The notes beneath the pieces are model-generated. The model ran no database searches, was not told the origin of the DNA, and saw nothing but the letters and a program-made list of their open reading frames with translations. 64,000 nucleotides of DNA from the NCBI RefSeq assembly GCF_900142065.1, contig NZ_FSRJ01000003.1:186001-250000 (forward strand), read 5' to 3'. Origin of the DNA: Agromyces cerinus subsp. cerinus (GTDB lineage Bacteria; Actinomycetota; Actinomycetes; Actinomycetales; Microbacteriaceae). Positions within the stretch are counted from its first letter, which is position 1. Every line of letters starts with the position of its first letter. A program made the position numbers and the translations under genes. Shown here piece after piece: positions 51,063 to 59,975 of this stretch.

Positions 51063-51479
51063 CTAGGCGCCCGTCGCCACCGGCGCGATCTCGGCGATGA
51101 GCGCCTCGACGCGCGAGCGGATGTCGTCGCGCACGCGGCGCACCGTCTCGAGATCTTTGCCGGCGGGATCTTCGAGCTCCCAGTCCTCGTACCGCTTGCC
51201 GGGGAAGATCGGGCAGGCGTCGCCGCAGCCCATGGTGATCACGACGTCGGACTCGCGCACGGCATCGACCGTGAGCACCTTCGGCGCATTGCCGGCGATG
51301 TCGATGCCCGCTTCGGCCATTGCCGCGACGGCGACCGGGTTGATCTCGTCCTTCGGCTCGGATCCGGCCGACAGCACCTCGACGCGGTCGCCCGCAAGCG
51401 CGCGCAGATAGCCGGCGGCCATCTGGGAGCGGCCGGCGTTGTGCACGCAGACGAACAGGACGGTGGGGGTGTCGGTCAC
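51063..51479 (-). CDS. arsC: Arsenate reductase, low-molecular-weight phosphatase fold
   Basis: A 138-residue LMW-PTP-fold arsenate reductase. The phosphate loop reads CVHNAGRS with Cys11 as nucleophile; the later segment VVITMGCGDACPIFPG adds two cysteines close together, as expected for thioredoxin- or mycothiol-linked arsenate reductases. It reduces As(V) to As(III). GTG 51479. It is the second gene after the flavoprotein in the same direction. Confidence 0.9.
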   Translation of the reverse strand: MTDTPTVLFVCVHNAGRSQMAAGYLRALAGDRVEVLSAGSEPKDEINPVAVAAMAEAGIDIAGNAPKVLTVDAVRESDVVITMGCGDACPIFPGKRYEDWELEDPAGKDLETVRRVRDDIRSRVEALIAEIAPVATGA

Positions 51480-51546
51480 GGGTTCTCGCTCTCGATGGTC
51501 GGCAGCAGCATAGACGGGTCAGGTGACGTCGAGGTGAACGGGCGGT

Positions 51547-52902
51547 TCAACCGCAGCATCCGCCCGCGTCCGGCGTCGCAGAGCCATTCGTCGAGACGGC
51601 GCCGCCGGTCGAGCACACGCCCGTCGCCGGCAGCACGAGTTCGACGTTGCGGGCGGCCGCGGCGTCACCGGCGAGCCACGCGGACACCGAGCGGACCTGC
51701 TCGTACCCGGTCGCGAGCAGGAAGGTCGGCGCGCGTCCGTAGCTCTTCATGCCCACGATGAAGAAGTCGCGTTCGGGCTGGGTGAGCTCGGCGAAGCCGT
51801 GCGGCTCCACCGTGCCGCACGAGTGCACGTTCGGGTCGATGAGCGGCGCGAGCCGGCGGGGCGCCTCGACGATGTCGTCGAGCTCGAGGCGGATCTCGCG
51901 GAGCATCTCGAGGTTCGGACGGAACCCGGTGGCGTTCACGATGCGGTCGGCCGAGATCGTCTCGAGCCCGTCGCCGCGGCGGCCGGTGATGCGGGCGACG
52001 GATGCCTCGTCGACCACGTCTCGTGCGAGCCGCACGATCTCGAACCGATCGACGAGCTCGATGCGGCCGGCATCGACGAGTGCGTCGACGCGGGCCCCGA
52101 TCGATGCCCGCGCTGCGAGCTCGTCATCGGGCGAGGTCGAGACCCGTGCGGCCGTGGCGTTGCGGATGACCCAGGTGATGCGCGTGGCGGGCTCCTGCTC
52201 GGCGAGCGTCGCGAGCTTCAGCAGGGTGTTGGCCGCGGAGTGCCCGGCGCCGACGACGACGGTGTGCAGGCCCGCGAAAGCGGCGCGTTCGCGGCCGAGC
52301 ACGTCGGGCAGCGCGTGGCTCACCAGGTCGGCCACGTCGGGCAGGCCGAGCGGGTCGAGCCCCGAGGAGCCGAGGCTGTTGGGGGTGAGGTAGGTGCCCG
52401 AGGCGTCGATCACCGCACGGGCGGTGAGCTCTTCGACGCGGTCGGCGCTGCGCACACGCAGCAGGAACGGCGTCTGCGCCCGACCGGTGGTGCGGGTGCG
52501 GTCCATGCCCTCGCGGGTGATGTCGGTGACGTCGACGCCGAGACGGGTGCGGTCGGCGATCGCCGGGAGTGCGGCCAACGGGGCGAGGAACCTCTCGACG
52601 AGCTCGGTTCCCGTCGGCAGGGAATCGGCGGGCTGCGGGCTCCAGCCCGTCGCGGAGAGCAGGCGCGCGGCCGCGGGGTCGACGAGGTGCTTCCAAGGGG
52701 AGAACAGTCGGGTGTGCCCCCATTGCATGACGCTCGCACCGATGCGGTCGCCGGCTTCGAGCAGCACGAAGTCGATGCCGCGCTCGGTCAGGTTCGCCGC
52801 GGCGGCGAGGCCGATGGGGCCGGCGCCGACGATGGCGACGGGCAGGCCCTGCAGTCGCGAGGGGGCGGTGGTGCTCGGAGCGGTGAGGTCGATGAGGGTC
52901 AT
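51547..52902 (-). CDS. FAD/NAD(P)-dependent flavoprotein of arsenic loci (ArsO-like)
   Basis: A 451-residue flavin monooxygenase-like protein: FAD motif VAIVGAGPIGLAAAANL (residues about 21-38), NADP motif VVVGAGHSAANTLLKL, and the tail ending GGCCG with an adjacent Cys pair that could bind arsenic. Such flavoproteins are common in actinobacterial ars operons; the reaction is unproven. ATG 52902; it begins about 88 bases from the divergent ArsR gene, with the operator in between. Confidence 0.8.
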   Translation of the reverse strand: MTLIDLTAPSTTAPSRLQGLPVAIVGAGPIGLAAAANLTERGIDFVLLEAGDRIGASVMQWGHTRLFSPWKHLVDPAAARLLSATGWSPQPADSLPTGTELVERFLAPLAALPAIADRTRLGVDVTDITREGMDRTRTTGRAQTPFLLRVRSADRVEELTARAVIDASGTYLTPNSLGSSGLDPLGLPDVADLVSHALPDVLGRERAAFAGLHTVVVGAGHSAANTLLKLATLAEQEPATRITWVIRNATAARVSTSPDDELAARASIGARVDALVDAGRIELVDRFEIVRLARDVVDEASVARITGRRGDGLETISADRIVNATGFRPNLEMLREIRLELDDIVEAPRRLAPLIDPNVHSCGTVEPHGFAELTQPERDFFIVGMKSYGRAPTFLLATGYEQVRSVSAWLAGDAAAARNVELVLPATGVCSTGGAVSTNGSATPDAGGCCG

Positions 52903-52926
52903 CCGTGTCTCTCATTCATTGAAGGC

Positions 52927-52971
52927 TGTCGATATGGCGATTCTGGCGACTATATCGACAGTTGTCAATAT
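52927..52971. promoter_or_regulatory. ArsR operator with an extra half-site
   Basis: ATATCGACA (52952-52960) and TGTCAATAT (52963-52971) flank GT with one mismatch. A further half-site TGTCGATAT lies at 52927-52935. It lies between the divergent flavoprotein and ArsR starts, and the -10 box TAGAGT of the ArsR gene begins six bases beyond. Confidence 0.75.
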
Positions 52972-52989
52972 ATGGGTAGAGTGGTGATC

Positions 52990-53370
52990 GTGACCATCAT
53001 CGAGCTGCCCCTCGTCTCGCGCGACGCCGCCGAGGCCGCCGCCGGGGTCGCGCCCGCCGCATGCTGCGGTCCGCTCACCCGCGAGACCATCACCGCATCC
53101 GATGCCGAGGTCTTCGCGCGCACGCTCAAGGCCATCGCCGACCCCGTGCGGCTGCGACTCGTCTCGATCGTCGCGGCATCCGAAGGGCAGGAGGCGTGCG
53201 TGTGCGACCTCACCGAGCCCGTCGGCCTCAGCCAGCCGACCGTGTCGCATCACCTCAAGATCCTCACCGAGGCCGGCATCCTCTCGCGCTCGAAGCGGGG
53301 AACGTGGGCGTACTACCGCCTGGTGCCGGGCGCGCTCGAGGCGATCGCGGCACCGCTCGTCAGTGTCTGA
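52990..53370 (+). CDS. arsR: ArsR metalloregulator, likely As(III)-responsive
   Basis: A 126-residue ArsR/SmtB repressor. Metal-type cysteines: Cys25-Cys26 near the N-terminus (AACCGPLT) and Cys70/Cys72 in ACVCDLTEP of the recognition helix, combining the features of Corynebacterium-type CC sensors and E. coli-type CVC sensors. DNA-binding helix: GLSQPTVSHHLKILTEAGI. GTG 52990 is preferred; TAGAGT at 52977-52982 lies seven bases before it, so leaderless. Confidence 0.9.
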   Translation: MTIIELPLVSRDAAEAAAGVAPAACCGPLTRETITASDAEVFARTLKAIADPVRLRLVSIVAASEGQEACVCDLTEPVGLSQPTVSHHLKILTEAGILSRSKRGTWAYYRLVPGALEAIAAPLVSV

Positions 53371-53404
53371 TCGACCCGTCGAGGCGACCTGTCACGTGCT
53401 GTTG

Positions 53405-53422
53405 TAAGTATGTCCGAACTTA
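53405..53422. promoter_or_regulatory. AT-rich inverted repeat before the mannoside operon
   Basis: TAAGT (53405-53409) and ACTTA (53418-53422) flank an eight-base spacer in an otherwise unusually AT-rich stretch about 60 bases upstream of the first gene. It is a plausible operator; no regulator gene for the operon is in the window. Confidence 0.35.
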
Positions 53423-53478
53423 GTTACCCTTGACCGCGGAGACGCACTGCAGCGTCCCAACGGTTGAGAGGACTCTCG

Positions 53479-54387
53479 GTGATCCGAACTGCGAACGCGC
53501 CGGTCAGTTATGGCGTCTTCGAACTTTCCCGCCCCGATGTCGTGCCGCTGCCCGATGGCGAGCAGCTGGCGACGTGGGTGGCCGAGGCAGGGTACGAGGG
53601 CATCGATCTCGGCCCGGTCGGCCTGTTCGGTGATCGGCTGGAGCTGCCCCGGCTCCTCGAACGTCACGGTCTCGCGCTCGCCGGCGGCTGGGTCGACCTG
53701 CCCTTCGCCGGCACCGACGAGGAATTCGAGCACGCGTTCGCCGCGCTCGCTCCGACGCTCGAGCTGTTCGCGGCGGCCGCCGCCGTCGCCCCCGATCGTG
53801 CGCCCAAGCCGACGCTCGCCGACTCGGGCTCGCCCGAGCGCAAGGCGCGTCCCGGCGGCGCCCCCGAGCTCGAGCTCGACGACGCACGTTGGGCGGTCTT
53901 CGCCGCGCGCGTGCAGCGTGCCGCCGACCTCACGCGCGCGGCGGGTCTCGAGCCGACCTTCCACCATCACGCGAGCACCTACATCGAGACGCCGCGCGAG
54001 ATCGATCGATTCCTCGCCGACACCGACGTCGACCTGACGTTCGACACCGGGCACCTGCTCGTGGGCGGCGGCGACCCGGTCACCGACTTCCCGCGCTGGG
54101 CCGAGCGCATCAACCACGTGCACCTGAAGGACGCCGACCGCTCGGTGCTCGCCGCGGCGGCCGGCTCGGCCGACCCGATGCGCGACATCTGGGAGCGGCG
54201 CGTGTTCGTCGCGCTCGGCGAGGGCGACCTCGAGGTCGACCGCATCGTCGACACGATCGTCGACTCAAGCTACGACGGCTGGATCGTCGTCGAGCAGGAC
54301 GTCATCCTGCAGGACGCCGACGACGTCGCCCGCGCGCGCGCCGATCAAGTCGCGAACCGCGAGCGCCTGCGGCGGTGGTTCGCATGA
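53479..54387 (+). CDS. Sugar phosphate isomerase/epimerase (IolE-like)
   Basis: A 302-residue xylose-isomerase-like TIM barrel. Visible metal ligands include those in TFHHHASTYIE, DTGHLLVGG and INHVHLKD, and the N-terminal PVSYGVFE is typical of IolE (inosose dehydratase) relatives. It isomerises, epimerises or dehydrates a sugar or cyclitol; the exact substrate is unknown. GTG 53479 follows GAGAGGA. It opens a long operon; the next start overlaps its stop (ATGA). Confidence 0.85.
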   Translation: MIRTANAPVSYGVFELSRPDVVPLPDGEQLATWVAEAGYEGIDLGPVGLFGDRLELPRLLERHGLALAGGWVDLPFAGTDEEFEHAFAALAPTLELFAAAAAVAPDRAPKPTLADSGSPERKARPGGAPELELDDARWAVFAARVQRAADLTRAAGLEPTFHHHASTYIETPREIDRFLADTDVDLTFDTGHLLVGGGDPVTDFPRWAERINHVHLKDADRSVLAAAAGSADPMRDIWERRVFVALGEGDLEVDRIVDTIVDSSYDGWIVVEQDVILQDADDVARARADQVANRERLRRWFA

Positions 54388-55613
54388 CCGGGTTCGACGA
54401 GCAGCCCGTCCCTGCCGGCGATGCCGCGCCGCGCGGCGAACGCGTGCGCATCGCCGTGATCGGCCTCGGCGCGATCAGCCAGAGCGTGCACCTGCCGCTC
54501 ATCCGGCGCAACGCCGATCTCATCGAACTCGTCGCCGTCGTCGACCTCTCCGACGCTCGCGCACGCGAGATCGCCGAGGCATCCGGCGCCGGAGTCGCAG
54601 CCTTCGCCTCGATCGAGTCGCTCATCGATGCCGTCGCAGCCGGCGCCATCCGCGTCGACGGCGCCATCCTCGCGACCTCGGGCTCGCACGCGGCGGATGT
54701 CGCGCGACTCGTCGCCGCCGGAATCCGCGTGCTCGCCGAGAAGCCGCTCGCGTTCTCGCTCGCCGAGGCCGAGGCGCTCCGCGAGGTCGCAGGCGACCGC
54801 GGCATCGACCTGGCCGAGTGGGTTCGGGTCGGCTACATGAAGGAGCACGACCCGGCATCCGCGGCGGCGAAGGCCCTGCTCGCCGAGGTCGAGATCCGGG
54901 CGGTGACCGTCGAGGTGCTGCACCCGGCCGACGGCGCGCAGCTCGCCTTCGCGAACCTCGCGGCTCCGCCGTCCGACGTGCCCGCCGAGACGCTCGCCGC
55001 ACTCATCGCCGCGACCGACGCGACGGTCGCCACGGCCATCGGCGACGCCGCTGACCCGCTTCCGAAGCTCTACACGAACGTCGTGCTCGGCTCGATCGTG
55101 CACGACATCGGGCTCCTGCGGCACCTCGTCGGCGGCATCGGCACGGTCGACCGCGCCCGCCACACGGGCCCGGCCTTCCCCGGATCGCTCAGCCTCGGCG
55201 GCACCCTCGCCGAGCGCACCGACGTGCCGTGGTCGATCGACTGGCACTTCATCCCGCGCTACCCCGAGTACCGCGAGACCGTCACCTTCCACCACGAGGC
55301 GGGCACGATCGCCCTCACCTTCGCGGTGCCCTACGTGCTGAACGTCCCCACCGTGCTCACCGTCGTCGAGAACGCCGAACCCCTCGGGTCGCGGCGTTCC
55401 GAGACGCGATGGATGCAGGAGGAGGCGTTCGAGCATGAGCTCCGGTCGTTCGCGGCACTCGCCGCGGGGCATCCGGAGCCCGGCCCATCCGTCGCGGAGG
55501 GGGTCGCCGACATCATCGTCGGCCAGCGGATGCTCCGCACCCTCGCCGACTCGATCGGCGCACCGCTCGGCGAGGCGTCGGAGGCGGGCGCCGCCGGCGA
55601 GCGGCGGGCCTGA
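54384..55613 (+). CDS. Gfo/Idh/MocA family oxidoreductase
   Basis: A 409-residue NAD(P)-dependent sugar oxidoreductase. The Rossmann part begins VRIAVIGLGAISQSVHLPLI, and the catalytic EKP is present in VLAEKPLAFSLAEA. The C-terminal half is longer than usual for the family. It oxidises a cyclitol or sugar derivative. It overlaps the IolE-like gene by four bases, so a two-step conversion of one imported sugar by the pair is likely. Confidence 0.88.
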   Translation: MTGFDEQPVPAGDAAPRGERVRIAVIGLGAISQSVHLPLIRRNADLIELVAVVDLSDARAREIAEASGAGVAAFASIESLIDAVAAGAIRVDGAILATSGSHAADVARLVAAGIRVLAEKPLAFSLAEAEALREVAGDRGIDLAEWVRVGYMKEHDPASAAAKALLAEVEIRAVTVEVLHPADGAQLAFANLAAPPSDVPAETLAALIAATDATVATAIGDAADPLPKLYTNVVLGSIVHDIGLLRHLVGGIGTVDRARHTGPAFPGSLSLGGTLAERTDVPWSIDWHFIPRYPEYRETVTFHHEAGTIALTFAVPYVLNVPTVLTVVENAEPLGSRRSETRWMQEEAFEHELRSFAALAAGHPEPGPSVAEGVADIIVGQRMLRTLADSIGAPLGEASEAGAAGERRA

Positions 55614-55701
55614 GCACCACGCAACACGAGCACCACCAGCACCACCAGCACCACCCTGCCGACGAGAGGCTCGGCGGGCGAATCCATGAGAGAGGTCGAA
55701 G
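55614..55701. other. Gap before the binding-protein gene with a short tandem repeat
   Basis: AGCACCACC occurs three times in tandem at about 55629-55655, followed by a weak GCCGA/TCGGC hairpin. The repeat also resembles the first codons of the permease gene. GAGAGGTCGAAG lies before ATG 55702. Confidence 0.5.
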
Positions 55702-57108
55702 ATGATCAATCACAGCAAGCGCAGGGTTCTGGCGGCATTCGCCGTCGCGACCGCGGGCGCCCTCGTCTTCGCCGGTTGCTCCGGCGAAGCACCCGAGGCG
55801 TCGGAGGACGGACCGGTGACCCTCACGATCACGGCGAACGCCATCACCGGCGGCAAGAACGCCGCTGAGGCCGACTGGATCGCGGACTGGGTCGTCCCCG
55901 AGTTCGAAGCCGCCATGAAGAAGGACGGCAAGGACGTCACCGTCGAGTTCGAGCCGCAGGGCGTCGACGACGAGAACTACAAGACCAAGATCGCCCTCGA
56001 CCTGCAGTCGGGCGAGGGCGCCGACATCATCGGCATGGACGGCATCTGGGTCGGCGAGTTCGCCGAGGCCGGCTACATCAAGCCGCTCGCCGAGGTCGGC
56101 GGCGACTCCGTCGACGCATGGGAGGGCTGGGAGCAGATCCCCGAGGCCGTGCAGCAGGCGCTCTCGTTCGACGACGAGCGCTACGGCGTGCCGCAGGGCG
56201 CCGACGGCCGCGTGCTCTACTACAACAAGGACCTCTTCGAGCAGGCCGGCCTTCCGGCCGACTGGCAGCCCGAGAGCTGGGACGACGTGCTCGACGCGGC
56301 ACGCGACCTCAAGAAGATCGACGGCGTCACGCCGATCCAGCTCAACGCGGGCACCGCGATGGGCGAGGCGACGACGATGCAGGGCCTGCTGCCGCTGCTC
56401 GTCGGCACGGGCGAGCAGGTCTACGAAGACGGCAAGTGGGTCGGCGACACCGACGGCCTGAACGACGTGCTCGACCTCTACAAGACGATCTACGTCGACG
56501 AGGGCCTCGGTGACGCCGTGCTCCAGCAGGAGGCGGCCGGCCGCGACACCTCGTTCCAGATGTTCGCCGCGAACCAGATCGGCATCCTCCTCGAGGGCGA
56601 CTACTTCTGGCGCAGCGTCATCAACCCCGAAGAGGGCGTCGGCACCGCGCCGATGGCGAACCGCGACGACGTCGTCGGCTACACCAAGATCCCCGCGATG
56701 AAGTCGGGCTCCGGCATCGACGACCAGGACTTCGTGTCGATGTCGGGTGGCACCGGCCGCGTGCTGAACCCGAACAGCGAGCACCCCGAGCTCGCATGGG
56801 AGCTGCTCGCGTTCATGAACTCGGCCGATGCCTACGAGGCCCGCAACGCCGGCACCCTCGCCATCACGCCGCGCACCGACGTGAACGACGAGATGCTCGC
56901 CGACGACCCGATGCTCACCTACGTGAGCGAAGAGGTACTGCCGATCACGGCGTACCGCCCGCCGCTCGCCGCCTACCCGCAGATCTCGACCGCGCTGCAG
57001 CAGGCGACCCTCGACGTGGTCTCGGGCACGAGCGTGGCCGATGCCGCGAGCACGTACGCCGACGCGGCGAAGGACATCGTCGGAGACGACGCGGTCTCGG
57101 GTGGCTAG
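55702..57108 (+). CDS. Sugar-binding lipoprotein of an ABC importer
   Basis: A 468-residue family 1 solute-binding protein with a Sec-type lipoprotein signal: basic start, hydrophobic stretch and the lipobox VFAGC at about residues 22-26. It captures a sugar or oligosaccharide outside the membrane and passes it to the two permeases downstream. The stop is followed three bases later by the permease start, inside which a strong hairpin lies. Confidence 0.92.
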   Translation: MINHSKRRVLAAFAVATAGALVFAGCSGEAPEASEDGPVTLTITANAITGGKNAAEADWIADWVVPEFEAAMKKDGKDVTVEFEPQGVDDENYKTKIALDLQSGEGADIIGMDGIWVGEFAEAGYIKPLAEVGGDSVDAWEGWEQIPEAVQQALSFDDERYGVPQGADGRVLYYNKDLFEQAGLPADWQPESWDDVLDAARDLKKIDGVTPIQLNAGTAMGEATTMQGLLPLLVGTGEQVYEDGKWVGDTDGLNDVLDLYKTIYVDEGLGDAVLQQEAAGRDTSFQMFAANQIGILLEGDYFWRSVINPEEGVGTAPMANRDDVVGYTKIPAMKSGSGIDDQDFVSMSGGTGRVLNPNSEHPELAWELLAFMNSADAYEARNAGTLAITPRTDVNDEMLADDPMLTYVSEEVLPITAYRPPLAAYPQISTALQQATLDVVSGTSVADAASTYADAAKDIVGDDAVSGG

Positions 57109-57111
57109 GCG

Positions 57112-58044
57112 ATGACCACCAGCACCACGACGCCGGCGGGGAGCGCGATCGCTCCCCGCCGGCGGCGGGCCGACGACGTCGCCGGCCTCGGAACCGTGCG
57201 GGCGGGCATCTTCGTCGCGCCCGCCCTGATCCTCATCGGCATCTTCCTGCTGTTCCCCGCCGTCTGGACGATCTGGCTCGGCATGACCGACTACCGGCTC
57301 ACCGGACTGCAGGCCGCGTCGCCGGAATTCGTCGGCCTCGACAACTACGTCGAGGCGCTGACCGACCCGTCGTTCTGGAACTCCCTCTGGCTGACGCTCA
57401 TCTTCGTGCTCTTCTCGGGCATCATCGGCCAGACGCTCATCGGCTTCGGGCTCGCCTGGTCGGTGCGCAACATCGACGGCTGGACCAAGGGGCTCATCGA
57501 GGGACTCGTGCTGGCCGCCTGGGTGATCCCGGCATCCGTCGCCTCGTTCCTCTGGCTCGTCCTGCTCGACCGGCGGTCGGGCACGATCAACGGTCTCCTC
57601 GGCACCGAAGGCACCGCCTGGCTGATCGACCACCCGATGCAGTCGATCATCATCTTCAACATCTGGGTCGGCACGGCCTTCTCGATGCAGCTCTTCTCCT
57701 CGGCGCTCAATGCCGTGCCGCCGTCGCAGATCGAGAGCGCCAAGATGGTCGGCGCCACCGGGTGGCAGCAGCTCCGCGACGTGATCGTGCCGAACATCAA
57801 GGGGCACATCCTCACGAACACGCTGCTCATCACGCTGTGGACGTTCAACACCTTCACGCCGTACCTCGTGACGGCGGGCGGGCCGAACGGCAAGACCGAG
57901 ATCCTCTCGGTGTACATCTACGAGACGGCGATCCCCGGCGGCCAGCTCGGCCTCGGCGCCGCGATCTCGCTCATCATGCTGCTCATCAACCTCGTCATCG
58001 CGCTCGCCTACGTGCGCGTGTCGAAGGGAAGGAAGAAGCGATGA
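57112..58044 (+). CDS. ABC sugar transporter permease (MalF type)
   Basis: A 310-residue membrane permease with about six helices and the EAA-like loop (QIESAKMVGATGWQQLRDVIVPNI). It forms half of the importer channel. The first 20 codons include a 32-base hairpin at 57132-57163, which may lower its translation relative to the binding protein. Its stop overlaps the next start (ATGA). Confidence 0.92.
   Translation: MTTSTTTPAGSAIAPRRRRADDVAGLGTVRAGIFVAPALILIGIFLLFPAVWTIWLGMTDYRLTGLQAASPEFVGLDNYVEALTDPSFWNSLWLTLIFVLFSGIIGQTLIGFGLAWSVRNIDGWTKGLIEGLVLAAWVIPASVASFLWLVLLDRRSGTINGLLGTEGTAWLIDHPMQSIIIFNIWVGTAFSMQLFSSALNAVPPSQIESAKMVGATGWQQLRDVIVPNIKGHILTNTLLITLWTFNTFTPYLVTAGGPNGKTEILSVYIYETAIPGGQLGLGAAISLIMLLINLVIALAYVRVSKGRKKR
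57132..57163 (+). other. Perfect 14-bp hairpin at the start of the permease gene
   Basis: GCCGGCGGGGAGCG (57132-57145) pairs with CGCTCCCCGCCGGC (57150-57163) around CGAT, 20 bases after the permease ATG and 24 after the binding-protein stop. It can protect the upstream message or slow downstream translation, which would raise binding protein over permease. Confidence 0.75.
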
Positions 58045-58898
58045 CCGCCACCCCCGTCCGGAAGGTCGCCGCGAACACGACCGTTCGGCACTTCCTCGCC
58101 CGCGTCGCCTTCGCGCTCATCATGACGATCGTCGGCCTGCTCTTCGCGCTGCCGTTGGTCTGGCTCGTGCTCGCGCCGTTCGACGCGACGCCGTCGCTGT
58201 CGCTGTCATGGCCCGACTGGACGCTCGACAACTTCGCCCGCCTCGCCGAGAACCCGTACGCGCTGCGCTCGATCGGCAACTCGCTGCTGCTCGGAGTCGG
58301 CACGATGGTGATCGTCGTCGTGCTCGGCGCGCTCGCCGCCTACGCGATGAGCCGCATCCGGATCCCGGGGCGCGACGGCATCCTGTACGCGCTGCTGCTG
58401 CTCTCCTCGATCGTGACGGGCACGGCGGCGATGGTGCCGACGTTCCAGATCATCACGCAGCTCGGACTCATCAACTCCTACGTCGGCGTGCTCCTCGTGC
58501 TCGCGGGCGGCATCCTGCCGACCGTGATCTTCATCCTGAAGGACTTCATGGACTCGATCCCGAAGTCGTACGAGGAATCGGCGAGGCTCTACGGCGCCGG
58601 CCCGTTCCGGATCCTCCGCGACGTGGTCGCGCCGATCGCGCGGCCCGGCCTCGCCTTCATCTCGATCTGGACGATCGTGCAGGTCTGGGGCAACTTCCTC
58701 GTGCCCTTCATCCTGCTGCGCAGCCCCGACATGCAGCCCGCGGCGGTGCTCATGTACACCTTCTACACCGAGAGCGGGCAGGCCGACCTCCGGCTCATCT
58801 CGACCTTCGCGCTGCTGTTCTCGGCGCCCGTGCTCATCATCTATTTCGTCGTCAACCGTCGCTACGGTTTCCGCTTCCATGGAGGTATCAAGTCCTGA
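58041..58898 (+). CDS. ABC sugar transporter permease (MalG type)
   Basis: A 285-residue permease subunit with about six helices and the EAA-like loop (KSYEESARLYGAGPFRILRDVVAPI). It pairs with the preceding permease. The stop overlaps the ATPase start by one base (TGATG). Confidence 0.92.
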   Translation: MTATPVRKVAANTTVRHFLARVAFALIMTIVGLLFALPLVWLVLAPFDATPSLSLSWPDWTLDNFARLAENPYALRSIGNSLLLGVGTMVIVVVLGALAAYAMSRIRIPGRDGILYALLLLSSIVTGTAAMVPTFQIITQLGLINSYVGVLLVLAGGILPTVIFILKDFMDSIPKSYEESARLYGAGPFRILRDVVAPIARPGLAFISIWTIVQVWGNFLVPFILLRSPDMQPAAVLMYTFYTESGQADLRLISTFALLFSAPVLIIYFVVNRRYGFRFHGGIKS

Positions 58899-59971
58899 TG
58901 GCCGGCATCAACGCCACTCAACTCGTCAAGGAGTACCCCGGAGGCGTCCGCGGCGTCGACGAGGTCGACGTGCAGATCCACGACGGCGAGTTCTTCGCCC
59001 TGCTCGGCCCCTCGGGCTGCGGCAAGACCACCCTGCTCCGTTCCATCGCGGGCCTCGAGGCGATCACCGCCGGTTCGCTCGTCATCGGCGACCGCGACGT
59101 CACGAACGCCGAGCCCGGGGCGCGCGGGGTCGCGATGGTCTTCCAGGACTACGCGCTCTTCCCGCACATGGACGTGGGCGACAACATCGCCTACCCGCTG
59201 CGCATCAAACACGTGGGGCGCGACGAGCGCCGGGCCACGGCCGAGAAGGTTGCCGACGGCCTGTCGCTGCAGGGCCTCATCGAGCGCCGTCCGGGCCAGC
59301 TCTCGGGCGGGCAGCAGCAGCGCGTCGCGCTCGCCCGCGCGGTTGCGACCCGCCCCGACGTGCTGCTACTCGACGAGCCGCTGTCGAACCTCGACGCGAG
59401 GCTCCGCCTCGAGGCGCGCACCTTCCTCAAGGAGCTGCAGCGCGACCTCGGCGTCACGACGGTGTTCGTCACGCACGACCAGGCCGAGGCGCTCGCGCTC
59501 GCCGACCGCATCGCGGTCATGAAGGCGGGAAAGCTCCAGCAGATCGGCACGCCCCGCGAGGTGTTCCAGCGGCCGAACAACACCTTCGTCGCCGGCTTCA
59601 TCGGGTCGAACCCGATGAACCTCGTCGAGACGACGGTCACGGGCGGCGGCATCTCGATCGGCGAGACGTCGGTGCCGGTGCCGGCGGGCACCGAGGGGCT
59701 CGTGCGCGACGGTCAGACGGTGATTTGGGGCATCCGCCCCGAGTACCTGCGCTGGGTCTCGAGCGAGGAGCCCGGGGCGATCCCGGCGGAGGTGAGCGTC
59801 GTCGAGAACCTCGGCGCGAGCGTGCTCATCGCCGTGAACGCGAGCGGGCACAAGTTCCAGGTCGTCGTGCCCGAGGACCACGAGCCGGCTCCCGGCGATC
59901 GCGGCTGGCTCGTGCCGCAGGCCGCGAAGACCCTGCTCTTCGACGCCGAGTCGACGCAGCGCATCGGGTGA
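58898..59971 (+). CDS. ABC transporter ATPase (MalK/UgpC/PotA type)
   Basis: A 357-residue ATP-binding protein with intact motifs: Walker A LLGPSGCGKTT, signature LSGGQQQR, Walker B VLLLDEPLSNLDA and the H-loop VFVTHDQ, plus a C-terminal TOBE-like domain from about residue 240. It powers the importer encoded just upstream. MalK/MsiK-type ATPases in actinobacteria often serve several importers, and the sugar importer at 15409-18569 has none of its own. Confidence 0.93.
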   Translation: MAGINATQLVKEYPGGVRGVDEVDVQIHDGEFFALLGPSGCGKTTLLRSIAGLEAITAGSLVIGDRDVTNAEPGARGVAMVFQDYALFPHMDVGDNIAYPLRIKHVGRDERRATAEKVADGLSLQGLIERRPGQLSGGQQQRVALARAVATRPDVLLLDEPLSNLDARLRLEARTFLKELQRDLGVTTVFVTHDQAEALALADRIAVMKAGKLQQIGTPREVFQRPNNTFVAGFIGSNPMNLVETTVTGGGISIGETSVPVPAGTEGLVRDGQTVIWGIRPEYLRWVSSEEPGAIPAEVSVVENLGASVLIAVNASGHKFQVVVPEDHEPAPGDRGWLVPQAAKTLLFDAESTQRIG

Positions 59972-59975
59972 CGCG

